Shown here piece after piece: positions 30,649 through 38,879 of a stretch of 64,000 nucleotides of DNA. The translations under genes were made by a program, and so were the position numbers. The first letter of the stretch is position 1. The number at the start of each line of letters is the position of its first letter. This DNA comes from Marinomonas polaris DSM 16579. GTDB lineage: Bacteria; Pseudomonadota; Gammaproteobacteria; Pseudomonadales; Marinomonadaceae. Below the pieces are notes generated by a model that had not been told where the DNA came from, made no database searches, and saw only the letters and a program-made list of their open reading frames with translations. The stretch lies in assembly GCF_900129155.1 (NCBI RefSeq), contig NZ_FQVF01000020.1, positions 45,811 to 109,810 of the forward strand, in the 5' to 3' direction.

Positions 30649-33477
30649 ATGAGTTTAAAAGCATGGCGCGAAATTGCCCGCCCTCACAAAGATGTACTTG
30701 AAGGAACCTTCAAACAATCTGAGTTTGCTGCCGACATTACCCAGGTTGCCAACGGTACGGCTACGCCAGAATATCAGGATGCTGAGAAATTCTTCTCTCG
30801 TACTTTTATTACCGAAGGCATGCGTTTATTGCTGATGTCTGTTGCTCAACGATTAGCAGGCTTAGGCGGTGACCCAGTCATTCAGTTACAAACAGCCTTT
30901 GGTGGTGGTAAAACCCACACCATGTTAACGGTATTGCACTTGGCGACGCGTAAAGTAAGTACCGATAAACTCGAAGGTATACCGCCACTGCTAGACCAAG
31001 CAGGCATTACCGAATTACCCCATGCCAATATTGCGGTATTGGATGGCATTGCTTTATCCGTTAGCCAAGGTAAACAGCATGGCAGCATTTGCGCCAACAC
31101 ACTTTGGGGCGAAATGGCTTGGCAACTGCTAGGTGATGAAGGTTATAACTTGGTTGCCGCCAGCGACCGTGATGGAACCGCACCGGGTAAAGATGTACTG
31201 GCTGAGCTGCTCACAAAATCAGCGCCTTGCGTGGTGCTGATTGATGAGCTGCAAAAGTTCTTCAGCGATTTAAAACCGGGCAAGCAACTGAATGCGGGTA
31301 CTTATGAAGCCAACCTTAAATTTGTACAAGCACTCACCGAAGCGTTTAAAACCGTTCCAAATGCTATCTTGCTGGCATCGCTACCGGAATCTGAAACTGA
31401 AGTGGGTGATTCATTTGGTCAGAAAACCTTAGTCGCGTTAGAAAAACACTTTGGCCGTGTGGAATCTGTTTGGAAGCCTGTTGCCACTGAAGAAGCCTTT
31501 GAAATTGTGCGTAGACGCTTATTTGAATCGGCCGGTGACCGCGCTCAGATTGAAGGCATCAGCCGCCAGTTTTGCGATTACTATCGTCAGAACGCGCAAT
31601 ACTTTCCACTGGAAACGCAATCGAATCAGTATTTCGAGCGCATGTGTACCTCATACCCCATTCACCCCGAAATATTTGATCGACTTTATGAAGATTGGTC
31701 AACGTTGGATAAGTTTCAACGTACGCGTGGTGTGCTCCAATATATGGCGGTGATTATTCATCGCTTATGGAATGACAACAATCAAGATGCGTTGATTATG
31801 CCAGGATCCATCCCGCTGGATGACAGTCTAGTGCGTAACAAAAGTATTCATTACTTACCCCAAGGTTGGGAGCCTGTGCTAGAACGCGAGGTGGATGGTG
31901 ATCGCTCGGAACCCCATCGCATTGATGGTGACGACACCCGTTTTGGTAGTGTGCAAGCGGCACATCGAGCCATGCGTACGGTTTTCTTGGGGAGTGCCCC
32001 CAGCGCGCGCGACCAAGTGGTTAAAGGCATTCAGGTAGAAAGAATATTGCTTGGAACTGTTCAGCCTGGACAAACCGTTGGTGTGTTTGAAGATGTGTTA
32101 AAGCGTCTACGTGACCGATTGCATTATTTGTATTCGGATCAAGATCGTTTTTGGTTAGATACCAAGCCTAACCTGCGCCGTGAAATGGAAAGCAGGAAAC
32201 AAAATATTGATAAGTTAGCACTCAATGATGAGCTAAAGCGCCGAGTGAACAGTGTGTTCGGTCGCAACTCTATATTCGCGGGCGTTCATGTGTTTACCAA
32301 TTCTGTCGATGTACCAGATGACTATGGTTCTGGCCCAAGATTAGTCGTATTAGCACCCAACGAAGGCTATACCAAAGCCGATGGCAATAGCGCAATCTCT
32401 GCGGCTGAAAAAATATTGAGTTTTCGTGGTGACCAACCAAGGCAAAAGCGTAACCGTTTAATATTCTTCGCTGCCGATAGCGATGTTGTGGGTCGTTTAA
32501 ACGATGCCGGGCGTACTTATTTAGCCTGGCGTGAAATTGTTAGCGACATTGATGAAGGCAAGTTAAACCTCGATCTGTTTCAGGCAAACCTTGCGAAAAA
32601 AAGCACTAAAGTGGCTGAGAGTAACCTTCAACAATTGGTTCGTGAGGCCTATAAGTGGATTGTTTGCCCTCTGCAGTTAAAAGCGACAGATAAAACCGTC
32701 GACTGGGAAATTGTTTCGGTTTCAACTAATGCTACGAATTTAATCCAAGAAATCGAAAATAGATTGCGTGAAGAAGAATGGATCACATCTGAATGGTCCC
32801 CCATTCATTTAAAAAACTTACTGGCTCAGTGGTATTTTAAAGAGGGTGTAACTGATGTTAATAGCTTAAAAGTGTATCAAGATACCTGCCACTATTTGTA
32901 TTTACCGCGATTGATTAACGACCAAGTGTATCGGAATGCCATTGGTCAAGGCTTGGATAGCGAAGACTTTTTTGGCTTTGCCTCAGGTAAAGATGGCGAT
33001 GCTTATTTAGGGTTTCGTTTTGGCAATGGTGGCATACCAACACTTGATGATGCCTGCGTGTTAATTGATAAAGATGCGGCGGCAGAGTATCGGGAAAAAA
33101 CCAACCCCGTTCCGCAACCGACCACTGCTGCAGAACCAACCGGGGTTAATCCGGTACCTCCTTCTGTACCTGGCGGCTCACCAGCAACCCCACCGCAGCC
33201 CATACCGGGAGTAGCACCTGCACCAGCAATCCAAACTGCCATTAAAAAACAGTTTTACGGCAACATTGATCTAGACCCTGTGAAAGCCAAAATGGACTTC
33301 GCTACCATTGTTGATGAAGTGGTACAACAGTTCACAGCAAAACTGGGGGTTGAGGTTTCTATCTCTGTCGAGATTCAAGCGAAATCTAAGAATGGCTTTG
33401 ATGAAGCGCTGCAACGGACGATCAAAGAAAATTGCAATGTGCTGCGGTTTAGTAGTTCTGAATTTGAAGAGGAATAG
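30649..33477 (+). CDS. DUF499 (COG1483) ATPase
   Basis: DUF499 proteins are large AAA+ ATPases found with DUF1156 methylases in defence islands and distantly comparable to BrxC/PglY. This one has 942 residues. Its N-terminus ([28 protein letters not shown]) is typical, Walker A is [19 protein letters not shown] near residue 80, and [11 protein letters not shown] near residue 195 is a Walker B. A Pro-rich low-complexity linker (about residues 815-865) separates the ATPase body from a short C-terminal alpha/beta domain ([26 protein letters not shown]). It is the last gene before the CBASS unit, which starts after a 62-base gap and may have its own promoter. Confidence 0.92.
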   Translation: MSLKAWREIARPHKDVLEGTFKQSEFAADITQVANGTATPEYQDAEKFFSRTFITEGMRLLLMSVAQRLAGLGGDPVIQLQTAFGGGKTHTMLTVLHLATRKVSTDKLEGIPPLLDQAGITELPHANIAVLDGIALSVSQGKQHGSICANTLWGEMAWQLLGDEGYNLVAASDRDGTAPGKDVLAELLTKSAPCVVLIDELQKFFSDLKPGKQLNAGTYEANLKFVQALTEAFKTVPNAILLASLPESETEVGDSFGQKTLVALEKHFGRVESVWKPVATEEAFEIVRRRLFESAGDRAQIEGISRQFCDYYRQNAQYFPLETQSNQYFERMCTSYPIHPEIFDRLYEDWSTLDKFQRTRGVLQYMAVIIHRLWNDNNQDALIMPGSIPLDDSLVRNKSIHYLPQGWEPVLEREVDGDRSEPHRIDGDDTRFGSVQAAHRAMRTVFLGSAPSARDQVVKGIQVERILLGTVQPGQTVGVFEDVLKRLRDRLHYLYSDQDRFWLDTKPNLRREMESRKQNIDKLALNDELKRRVNSVFGRNSIFAGVHVFTNSVDVPDDYGSGPRLVVLAPNEGYTKADGNSAISAAEKILSFRGDQPRQKRNRLIFFAADSDVVGRLNDAGRTYLAWREIVSDIDEGKLNLDLFQANLAKKSTKVAESNLQQLVREAYKWIVCPLQLKATDKTVDWEIVSVSTNATNLIQEIENRLREEEWITSEWSPIHLKNLLAQWYFKEGVTDVNSLKVYQDTCHYLYLPRLINDQVYRNAIGQGLDSEDFFGFASGKDGDAYLGFRFGNGGIPTLDDACVLIDKDAAAEYREKTNPVPQPTTAAEPTGVNPVPPSVPGGSPATPPQPIPGVAPAPAIQTAIKKQFYGNIDLDPVKAKMDFATIVDEVVQQFTAKLGVEVSISVEIQAKSKNGFDEALQRTIKENCNVLRFSSSEFEEE

Positions 33478-33539
33478 GAATTGATCCTTTGTCATCACGC
33501 AAATTGGCTGATTAAAATATACCGCGCAAGGATGCAAAC

Positions 33540-34544
33540 ATGGCTACAACGGTAATAGAAGCTTTTAACAAATTTCTGGCCGATCATGTGAATTTGCGTG
33601 ATGACGAAACCAAGATAGCCAGAGCTAGCCGTGATTGGCTGGTTGGGCAAATCTGTAATTTTCCATCAAAGGTCGATCACTTCCCCCAAGTGTATACGGA
33701 GAAAAATATTTTCTTTGGTTCATTTGCTCGAAATACAAAAAAGAGACCCCTTGATGACATTGACATTATGATTTGTCTAAACGCTCAAGGATCAACTTAT
33801 TTCGAAGGACTATTAAGTGGCATTTCAATATCTGTTCCAGAGCAATCAACGCAGCTCAGGCGTCTATGTAACGATGGAACAGATACTCTCAACTCAATCA
33901 AGGTTGTAAATAAAATCGTCTCGGCCCTGAATAATGTTCCTCAATATGCAGGTGCAGACACTAAACGAAATCAAGAGGCCGCTGTATTGTCTCTGACAAG
34001 TTATGACTGGAGCTATGACATAGTTCCCTGTTTTTTCACTTCGCCAGACACATATGGAAATTCATTCTATTTAATTCCTGACGGAAGCGGGTCCTGGAAA
34101 AAGACCAACCCGATACTCGATCAAAATCGAACGCAAGCAATAAATACAAATCATAATGGCAATGTGCTTAACGTGATCCGGAGTATGAAATACTGGAACA
34201 AACGGCCAACGATGCCATCAATGAGCTCCTATCTTCTTGAGGTAATGATCTTAAATTATTATTCGACGCGATCTGATGCGGCAAGTGAATTTGTAGACTT
34301 GGAACTTCCTAAGATATTCGAATATATTTGGCTGAATGTGACTAACGATGTAACAGACCCGAAAGGTATGCAAGGCAATATCAATCACCTAACGCAAGTC
34401 GAGCGAGACAAGATATCGACACGAGCATGGGTTGATAAAAACAAAGCTATCGAAGCGCGACAATTTGAGTCCGATAAGGATCACCGCAGCTCTATTAAAA
34501 AATGGGGTGAAATCTTTGGCAGCAACTTCCCGGATTATGGATAA
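33540..34544 (+). CDS. CBASS CD-NTase (SMODS nucleotidyltransferase)
   Basis: CD-NTases make cyclic or linear oligonucleotide signals on phage infection. In this 334-residue protein the polymerase-beta-like core shows GSFARNTKKRPLDDIDIMI: Gly60-Ser61, then the metal-binding Asp73-x-Asp75. A third acidic residue is Asp160 in SYDWSYDIVPCFF. The C-terminal OAS1-C-like helical domain has PTMPSMSSYLLEVMILNYY. The catalytic set is complete, so the enzyme should be active. The neighbouring membrane protein is the expected effector, giving a two-gene type I CBASS. Arg codons are often AGA here, unlike most of the preceding genes, so this unit may have been acquired separately. Confidence 0.88.
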   Translation: MATTVIEAFNKFLADHVNLRDDETKIARASRDWLVGQICNFPSKVDHFPQVYTEKNIFFGSFARNTKKRPLDDIDIMICLNAQGSTYFEGLLSGISISVPEQSTQLRRLCNDGTDTLNSIKVVNKIVSALNNVPQYAGADTKRNQEAAVLSLTSYDWSYDIVPCFFTSPDTYGNSFYLIPDGSGSWKKTNPILDQNRTQAINTNHNGNVLNVIRSMKYWNKRPTMPSMSSYLLEVMILNYYSTRSDAASEFVDLELPKIFEYIWLNVTNDVTDPKGMQGNINHLTQVERDKISTRAWVDKNKAIEARQFESDKDHRSSIKKWGEIFGSNFPDYG

Positions 34545-34550
34545 CCAAAG

Positions 34551-35462
34551 ATGAATAGGATTAATGAATTTCAGTCACAAGACTCGAATGTGAAGATCGC
34601 AGCAGCGTTCAGGCGCGCCTACAAAATGGCTAAGAATTGGAAGACATGGATATGGCTCCCAGCCATACTACTCTCTGTACTCCAGCTAATCGTCGCTATC
34701 AATATTCAAAAAATCATTTCTTTTCCAACTGTAAATCTCGCAGCTTACGTTACCGCCACCACTCTTTTGATGATAATGGCCAGCACGATTGGCAAACACA
34801 CAAAAATCAATAAATACGTCGGTTTAGGTAGCAATCTACAACGTCTTCACGATTTCAATATTTTAGGCATAGGAATTAAGCCAAGCCCAATTGAAACGCC
34901 GCAATCTCAAATAAATAGACTGTCCAAAAAGTGGCTCGACAAAAATAGTCAGGACAGACCTAACCTATCAGAATGGTGGCCAGCTAGAGTTTCAGAATTA
35001 GGAAAGGAAAAAGGCATAGCACTCTGCCTACTTTCGACATTTCGCTGGGAAACAGAGCTAAGGAAGAAATATGGCGTTGTTTTAGCAATGATATTTATTG
35101 TTGCTACAGCTCTGAGTTTATTTCTGATGAACTCATTAAATTACAGAATTGAAGATTACATTGTTCGAATACTCGTACCGATTTCACCTTTCCTAGGTTT
35201 ATTGCTCGATGAATGGTTGAGCAACCGAACCAGCATAGATACTGCTTCAAAGTGTTCTGACCAGTGCTTTCAGCTATGGCAGAGTAGTAACGTTGAAATT
35301 AGTAATGAATTAAACCAGCTTAGTTACTCGTGGAGCGGCTATAGGGCTAATGCAAACCCTATTTTCGACTGGTTATATTGGACTACTCAAAAAGTCATGA
35401 ACGAAGACATGATAATCGATGCCAATGCTCTTGTGGATGAAGCTCTAGTTCAGAGCCAATGA
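34551..35462 (+). CDS. Four-helix membrane effector (S-4TM type) of CBASS
   Basis: The 303-residue product has four hydrophobic segments, at about residues 33-52, 61-81, 175-195 and 204-222. A soluble middle (about 85-170) contains conserved-looking Trp/Pro motifs (LSEWWPARVSEL), and the cytoplasmic tail is helical. The S-4TM family was described as a pore-forming partner of SMODS nucleotidyltransferases; the signal is thought to trigger membrane disruption and cell death. It starts 6 bases after the CD-NTase stop, so the pair is coupled. Its last 13 bases overlap the 3' end of the convergent 100-residue gene. Confidence 0.82.
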   Translation: MNRINEFQSQDSNVKIAAAFRRAYKMAKNWKTWIWLPAILLSVLQLIVAINIQKIISFPTVNLAAYVTATTLLMIMASTIGKHTKINKYVGLGSNLQRLHDFNILGIGIKPSPIETPQSQINRLSKKWLDKNSQDRPNLSEWWPARVSELGKEKGIALCLLSTFRWETELRKKYGVVLAMIFIVATALSLFLMNSLNYRIEDYIVRILVPISPFLGLLLDEWLSNRTSIDTASKCSDQCFQLWQSSNVEISNELNQLSYSWSGYRANANPIFDWLYWTTQKVMNEDMIIDANALVDEALVQSQ

Positions 35463-35752
35463 CTCGGTATTTCGATTTCAAAAGAGTTAGCAGCATAGCG
35501 AAGCATATTTAGTAATTCTTTATGCTTCGCATCATCATAAGGCTGGCCAGCTTGTTTTTTATCAACAATCTCTTTCAGTTGATGAAGATTGAACATACCA
35601 AGCTTATAAAAATTACCCCAAGTGGGTTGCCCGAATAAATTATAAATCGTTTCAGTGGCATCGCGCTCGCTAGCAAGACGCTTGGGTTCATCGATTTTAG
35701 CAAGAGCCGCCTCACCTTCTTCTTTTGTATCGTATGTATTCAATTGTTTCAT
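35450..35752 (-). CDS. Hypothetical protein, 100 residues
   Basis: I do not recognise this protein. It is soluble, highly charged and helical: MKQLNTYDTKEEGEAALAKI, a short Gln/Pro/Trp-containing stretch (FGQPTWGNFYKLGMFN), then a Lys/Asp-rich helix and NMLRYAANSFEIEIPSHWL. It is transcribed against the CBASS effector and overlaps it by 13 bases, and it faces away from the relaxase relic. It may be cargo of the same hotspot or an ICE hypothetical gene; nothing visible ties it to defence. Confidence 0.65.
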   Translation of the reverse strand: MKQLNTYDTKEEGEAALAKIDEPKRLASERDATETIYNLFGQPTWGNFYKLGMFNLHQLKEIVDKKQAGQPYDDAKHKELLNMLRYAANSFEIEIPSHWL

Positions 35753-35847
35753 AGTTTTGCCACTTAAATAGCTTAAAGATTCAATTATTTATCTGATGAC
35801 AGATATTGCCATTTACTAAGGATGATACCACTTTTGCAGGGGTATTT

Positions 35848-35997
35848 ATGCTTAGTAGATTTTTAAAGTCGCAGCGCCAAACTGAGTCAACTGAATCAGA
35901 AATCCCACGCTACCCGCCATTCCTGAAAGGGTTGCCAGCTGCGTCCCCCGAGGATTTGCAGTCCACACAAGACGAGCTAATTAGCTTTATGCAGTAG
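35848..35997 (+). pseudogene. traI: N-terminal relic of a MobH/TraI_2 relaxase
   Basis: From an ATG with GCAGGGG upstream, 49 codons encode MLSRFLKSQRQ, an acidic spacer, then PRYPPFLKGLPAASPEDLQS and TQDELISFMQ before a stop. The PRYPPF-KGLP-SP-L--TQ-ELI pattern is the start of the TraI_2/MobH relaxase of SXT/R391-type ICEs, which is normally hundreds of residues longer. Only the extreme N-terminus survives, so transfer function is lost. In those ICEs the HS5 cargo slot lies immediately upstream of traI, which fits the defence genes found upstream here in the same orientation. Confidence 0.75.
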
Positions 35998-36015
35998 AAT
36001 GAGTAGCAATCAAGA

Positions 36016-36243
36016 TCAGCCCTGTTCGTACTCAGCTAAATCACTTAACTCGCACTCAAAATAACGACATAACTTATCAAGGTTATCAGTATTGGTTTTA
36101 TAACCATTAGGGTTTTGAAGCTTTGAAAGGGTTGTTCTGTGTATGTCTGTCGCATCTGCAATTTCTTGCAAACCGATGCGTCTCCCTTCTTCTCTCTCTT
36201 TTAGAGCTATGAGCTCTTTTAGTTTGAATCTAATCATTTCCAT
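36016..36243 (-). CDS. Xre-family regulator, short
   Basis: A 75-residue helix-turn-helix protein: IGLQEIADATDIHRTTLSKLQNP is the HTH (about residues 22-44), and NLDKLCRYFECELSDLAEY is the usual fourth and fifth helix. It is divergent from the excisionase and integrase genes across a 134-base intergenic region that holds the forward promoter, an arrangement typical of prophage and island control switches. Two ATG codons six bases apart can serve as start; the sequence does not decide between them. Confidence 0.78.
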   Translation of the reverse strand: MEMIRFKLKELIALKEREEGRRIGLQEIADATDIHRTTLSKLQNPNGYKTNTDNLDKLCRYFECELSDLAEYEQG

Positions 36244-36310
36244 CTCGCTTTTCAGATATATGGATTATGCCCGAGTTATTCAGAAAAGTGAAAAAAATCT
36301 ATAAATGTGC

Positions 36311-36338
36311 TTGCCAGTCACAAAAGATGATGTATAGT
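36311..36338 (+). promoter_or_regulatory. Candidate promoter for excisionase and integrase
   Basis: TTGCCA and TATAGT with 16 bases between them, 40 bases before the excisionase ATG. The region lies between the divergent Xre-like gene and the excisionase, so it may also contain the operator of the Xre-like protein. Confidence 0.6.
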
Positions 36339-36377
36339 GTCATTTATGTTCTTCAAATGTGAGTGGAGGTCACTTTT

Positions 36378-36617
36378 ATGAGTACTTATTTAACGGCTAA
36401 AGAGTTATCTGTTCGTATCAAGTATCACCCTAAATATATCAATGACGTTCTTAGAGACAATAGCTTTATTGAGGGAACGCACTACATCCGACCTTTTAAT
36501 GGTCGCAAAGTGCTTTACGTTTGGGAGCCGATTGAAGCTGAGATGTTTACAACGGCTAAAAGTAATGAAGTGGATGATTTGATCCCAATGGCCTCAGGAG
36601 GTGTTTACCGTGGCTAG
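36378..36617 (+). CDS. Excisionase-like small protein
   Basis: The 79-residue product (MSTYLTAKELSVRIKYHPKY through HYIRPFNGRKVLYVWEPIEAEMF) has the layout of recombination directionality factors: an N-terminal MerR-like winged helix, then a basic strand. I chose the ATG at 36378 because GGAGG lies eight bases upstream; the longer reading frame begins inside that ribosome site. Its stop lies inside the integrase gene, whose own ribosome site AGGAGG is in its last codons. It probably directs excision of the element carrying the integrase. Confidence 0.7.
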   Translation: MSTYLTAKELSVRIKYHPKYINDVLRDNSFIEGTHYIRPFNGRKVLYVWEPIEAEMFTTAKSNEVDDLIPMASGGVYRG

Positions 36618-37806
36618 CGTTGGAACAAGAAACGATAAGCTCTATTTTGATTTTCGGTATCAAGGTAAGCGTTGTAAGGAATACACCAAGTTAGAAAATA
36701 CGCCTGCCAATATGAAGCGTATGGAAGCAGCGGTTAAGAAGATTGAATTAGCGCTCAAAACCGGAGAGTTCGATTATGAGAAGTTCTTTCCGGGCAGTAA
36801 AAAAGTACCGAAAGTGAAAAAGGAGGTGGTTCAGCACATTGTCACTGAGGTTCAAAAACGACCGGATACGCCGTTGTTTTCTGAGTTCTCACAAGAGTGG
36901 CTTGAAGAGAATATTTTACGATGGAAACGGTCTTACCGGACTTCTATAAAAGGAACTTTAGATACCCGTCTCATCCCATATTTTGGGGAAGAAAGAGTCG
37001 GCAACATAACCAAAGCCATGATCCTGAAATTTCGTGCATCTCTCGCCAAAGTGAACCACGAAACAGGGGACAGTGAGCTTTCAAACGATAGGATTAACCA
37101 CATTATGACGCCACTAAGAATGATTTTAGATGATGCCGCCGACCGATATGAGTTTACGTCGCCTGCTATTGGATTAAAACCCCTAAAAGTGCCTAGAGTG
37201 GATATTGAGCCTTTTACGCTGGATGAAGTGAAGAAGATTATTCACTATGTACGTCCAGATTTTCGTAATTACTACATTGTGCGCTTTTTTACTGGTTTAC
37301 GTACTGGGGAAATAGATGGGCTGCAATGGCAGTACGTTGATTTTGAAAACCGACAAATTTTGGTGAGAGAAACCGTCGTTCAGGGACGTATTGATACGAC
37401 TAAGACACTTGAATCACGTCGTGAAGTTGAAATGTCTCCACCTGTGTATGAAGCATTATTAGAACAAAAGAAAGTTTCGTTTGGGCATTCTAAGTTTGTG
37501 TTTTGTAATCGTGCAGGTGGTAGTTATGAACACCGAAATGTTACTCAGCGCATTTGGTACCCAACACTTGAAAAAATTGGCATCAAAAGTAGAAAGCCCT
37601 ATCAGACAAGACACACAGCCGCCACATTATGGTTAGCAGCAGGGGAGAACCCAGAGTGGATCGCTAGACAAATGGGTCATACAACTACTCAAATGTTATT
37701 TACCGTGTATTCGCGCTATGTCCCCAACCTGACTCGTCGAGATGGTTCTGCGTTTGAAACACTTTTGATGTCCAGTGGTTTTGAAGTGAGTGGAGATGCA
37801 CTATGA
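36610..37806 (+). CDS. int: Tyrosine recombinase / integrase
   Basis: A 398-residue phage-type integrase. The N-terminus (ASVGTRNDKLYFDFRYQGKRCKEYT) is an arm-binding DUF3596-like domain, the core-binding domain is at about residues 90-190, and the catalytic domain has FFTGLRTGEIDGLQW (first Arg), YQTRHTAATLWLAAGE (H-x-x-R-like box written as TRHTAA) and MGHTTTQMLFTVYSRYVP with the nucleophilic Tyr. The GTG at 36610 is the likely start because AGGAGG lies eight bases upstream. It should integrate the surrounding element, but the partner attachment sites were not found. The next gene overlaps it by ATGA. Confidence 0.92.
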   Translation: MASVGTRNDKLYFDFRYQGKRCKEYTKLENTPANMKRMEAAVKKIELALKTGEFDYEKFFPGSKKVPKVKKEVVQHIVTEVQKRPDTPLFSEFSQEWLEENILRWKRSYRTSIKGTLDTRLIPYFGEERVGNITKAMILKFRASLAKVNHETGDSELSNDRINHIMTPLRMILDDAADRYEFTSPAIGLKPLKVPRVDIEPFTLDEVKKIIHYVRPDFRNYYIVRFFTGLRTGEIDGLQWQYVDFENRQILVRETVVQGRIDTTKTLESRREVEMSPPVYEALLEQKKVSFGHSKFVFCNRAGGSYEHRNVTQRIWYPTLEKIGIKSRKPYQTRHTAATLWLAAGENPEWIARQMGHTTTQMLFTVYSRYVPNLTRRDGSAFETLLMSSGFEVSGDAL

Positions 37807-38327
37807 GCAGCATTGTTAGTGAATTATCTCTGATCCACCGTTCAGTCCAGGATGTTATGTTCGACCTGTTGCACTCATTGAATGACGACGAACTAAAAAA
37901 GGTTGTTGAAAAGTTTGGTACAGGTTTGGGCGTTGTTGATGAATTGGCTTTTAGCTCTTGGGTCTCTACGCAAATAAACAGCTTAAATGAACATGAGGAG
38001 ATGGTAGGGCTCAGCTTTCTTCTCGGGAGGCTGAATTTAGAGATACACGGTAATAAGGCCTTTTTCAAACCACCACAACTTAATAATGTAATTGGTTTAT
38101 ACCCATCCGTGAAAAGTATCCCGTCTTACAATGCTTTTATTGGAAGCTACCGCCTTGAGGGGTTAACTAATGATAATCATGGTGAAACAGCTCCCATTAA
38201 AATTTGTGATGCGAGCGGTGAGCTGTCTGTTTTATTAAGTTCAGGCCATTTGAAGGTCAAAAGCGGCTCAATACAATGCGTAAAAGGCATTAAAAATGGG
38301 GCGCATTATCTTATTGAGATAATTTAA
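37803..38327 (+). CDS. Unknown protein coupled to the integrase
   Basis: This 174-residue protein starts within the integrase stop (ATGA), so it is translated together with it. The first half is helical and acidic (VQDVMFDLLHSLNDDELKKVVEKFGTGLG); the second half is beta-rich (GELSVLLSSGHLKVKSGSIQCVKGIKNGAHYLIEII). There is no signal peptide, membrane segment or motif that I recognise. Coupling to an integrase suggests an accessory of integration or control of the element, which is inference from position alone. Confidence 0.7.
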   Translation: MSSIVSELSLIHRSVQDVMFDLLHSLNDDELKKVVEKFGTGLGVVDELAFSSWVSTQINSLNEHEEMVGLSFLLGRLNLEIHGNKAFFKPPQLNNVIGLYPSVKSIPSYNAFIGSYRLEGLTNDNHGETAPIKICDASGELSVLLSSGHLKVKSGSIQCVKGIKNGAHYLIEII

Positions 38328-38371
38328 ACAGGACTATTTATTAAAAATGAATGTGTAATGAGGTTGAAAAT

Positions 38372-38770
38372 ATGACTAATGAAACCGCACAGTATTTAAA
38401 AGCGATCACGTTTTGCATTAGCTGGTTGGCTGATCAAGCATCAGATGAAAAATGGGCATTATCTGATGAAGAAGTGTGTCAATTTTTGGGTGGCATTCCT
38501 TTATCTTCATGGCATGAGTGGAAGGAAGTGGCAAAGGGAAAACAGCAGTTTGAACTAAATCAAGATGTGATCGATAGGTTGGTTCTGCTGTTGAAGATCC
38601 ATGAGAGCATTGCTATGAGTGCGCCTTCTGGTGCAATTTATGATTTTTTTAAAAGACCAATCAGTTATCCAACGTTTGAAGGGAAATCGGCTAAGGAAAG
38701 CTTATTATTAGACAACTCCATGGATAATTTGAATAAAATTATGCTCTTTTTTAGAAGTAGAATCTTTTAA
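38372..38770 (+). CDS. Xre/MbcA/ParS-like antitoxin, copy 1
   Basis: A 132-residue protein with the layout of MbcA/ParS/Xre antitoxins. An N-terminal HTH-like part (WALSDEEVCQFLGGIPLSSWHEWK) comes first, then a middle helix (DVIDRLVLLLKIHESI), then the C-terminal toxin-binding segment (PISYPTFEGKSAKESLLLDNS plus MDNLNKIMLFFRSRI). The usual RES-domain toxin gene is not next to it, so it is an orphan. I start it at the ATG with GAGG eight bases upstream. It is a clear paralogue of the gene at 46653-47075, so two copies bracket the recombinase and umuDC block. A perfect terminator follows. Confidence 0.75.
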   Translation: MTNETAQYLKAITFCISWLADQASDEKWALSDEEVCQFLGGIPLSSWHEWKEVAKGKQQFELNQDVIDRLVLLLKIHESIAMSAPSGAIYDFFKRPISYPTFEGKSAKESLLLDNSMDNLNKIMLFFRSRIF

Positions 38771-38776
38771 TCCTAT

Positions 38777-38809
38777 AAAGGGCTTGTTTGATTTTCAAAC
38801 AAGCCCTTT
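38777..38809. terminator. Perfect 15-bp hairpin terminator
   Basis: AAAGGGCTTGTTTGA and TCAAACAAGCCCTTT pair without mismatch over a TTT loop, with T-tract ends. It sits seven bases after the antitoxin gene and 70 bases before the 3' end of the convergent recombinase operon. Confidence 0.92.
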
Positions 38810-38879
38810 TGCATGAATCTTCGAGGCTCATGAAAGCGTTGTAAAGCCAAATCTGGGTAGTTTGACCACCTAAATACCA

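Noticed and set aside
20476..33477. BREX or DISARM as the name of the large defence operon
   Set aside because: The helicase is DrmD-like and the regulator BrxR-like, but there is no PglZ, BrxL or BrxA/B for BREX and no DrmB (DUF1998) or DrmC for DISARM. The DUF1156 and DUF499 pair defines a different type.
36601..36609. Integrase start at GTG 36601
   Set aside because: That GTG overlaps the AGGAGG ribosome site itself. The GTG at 36610 has the right spacing.
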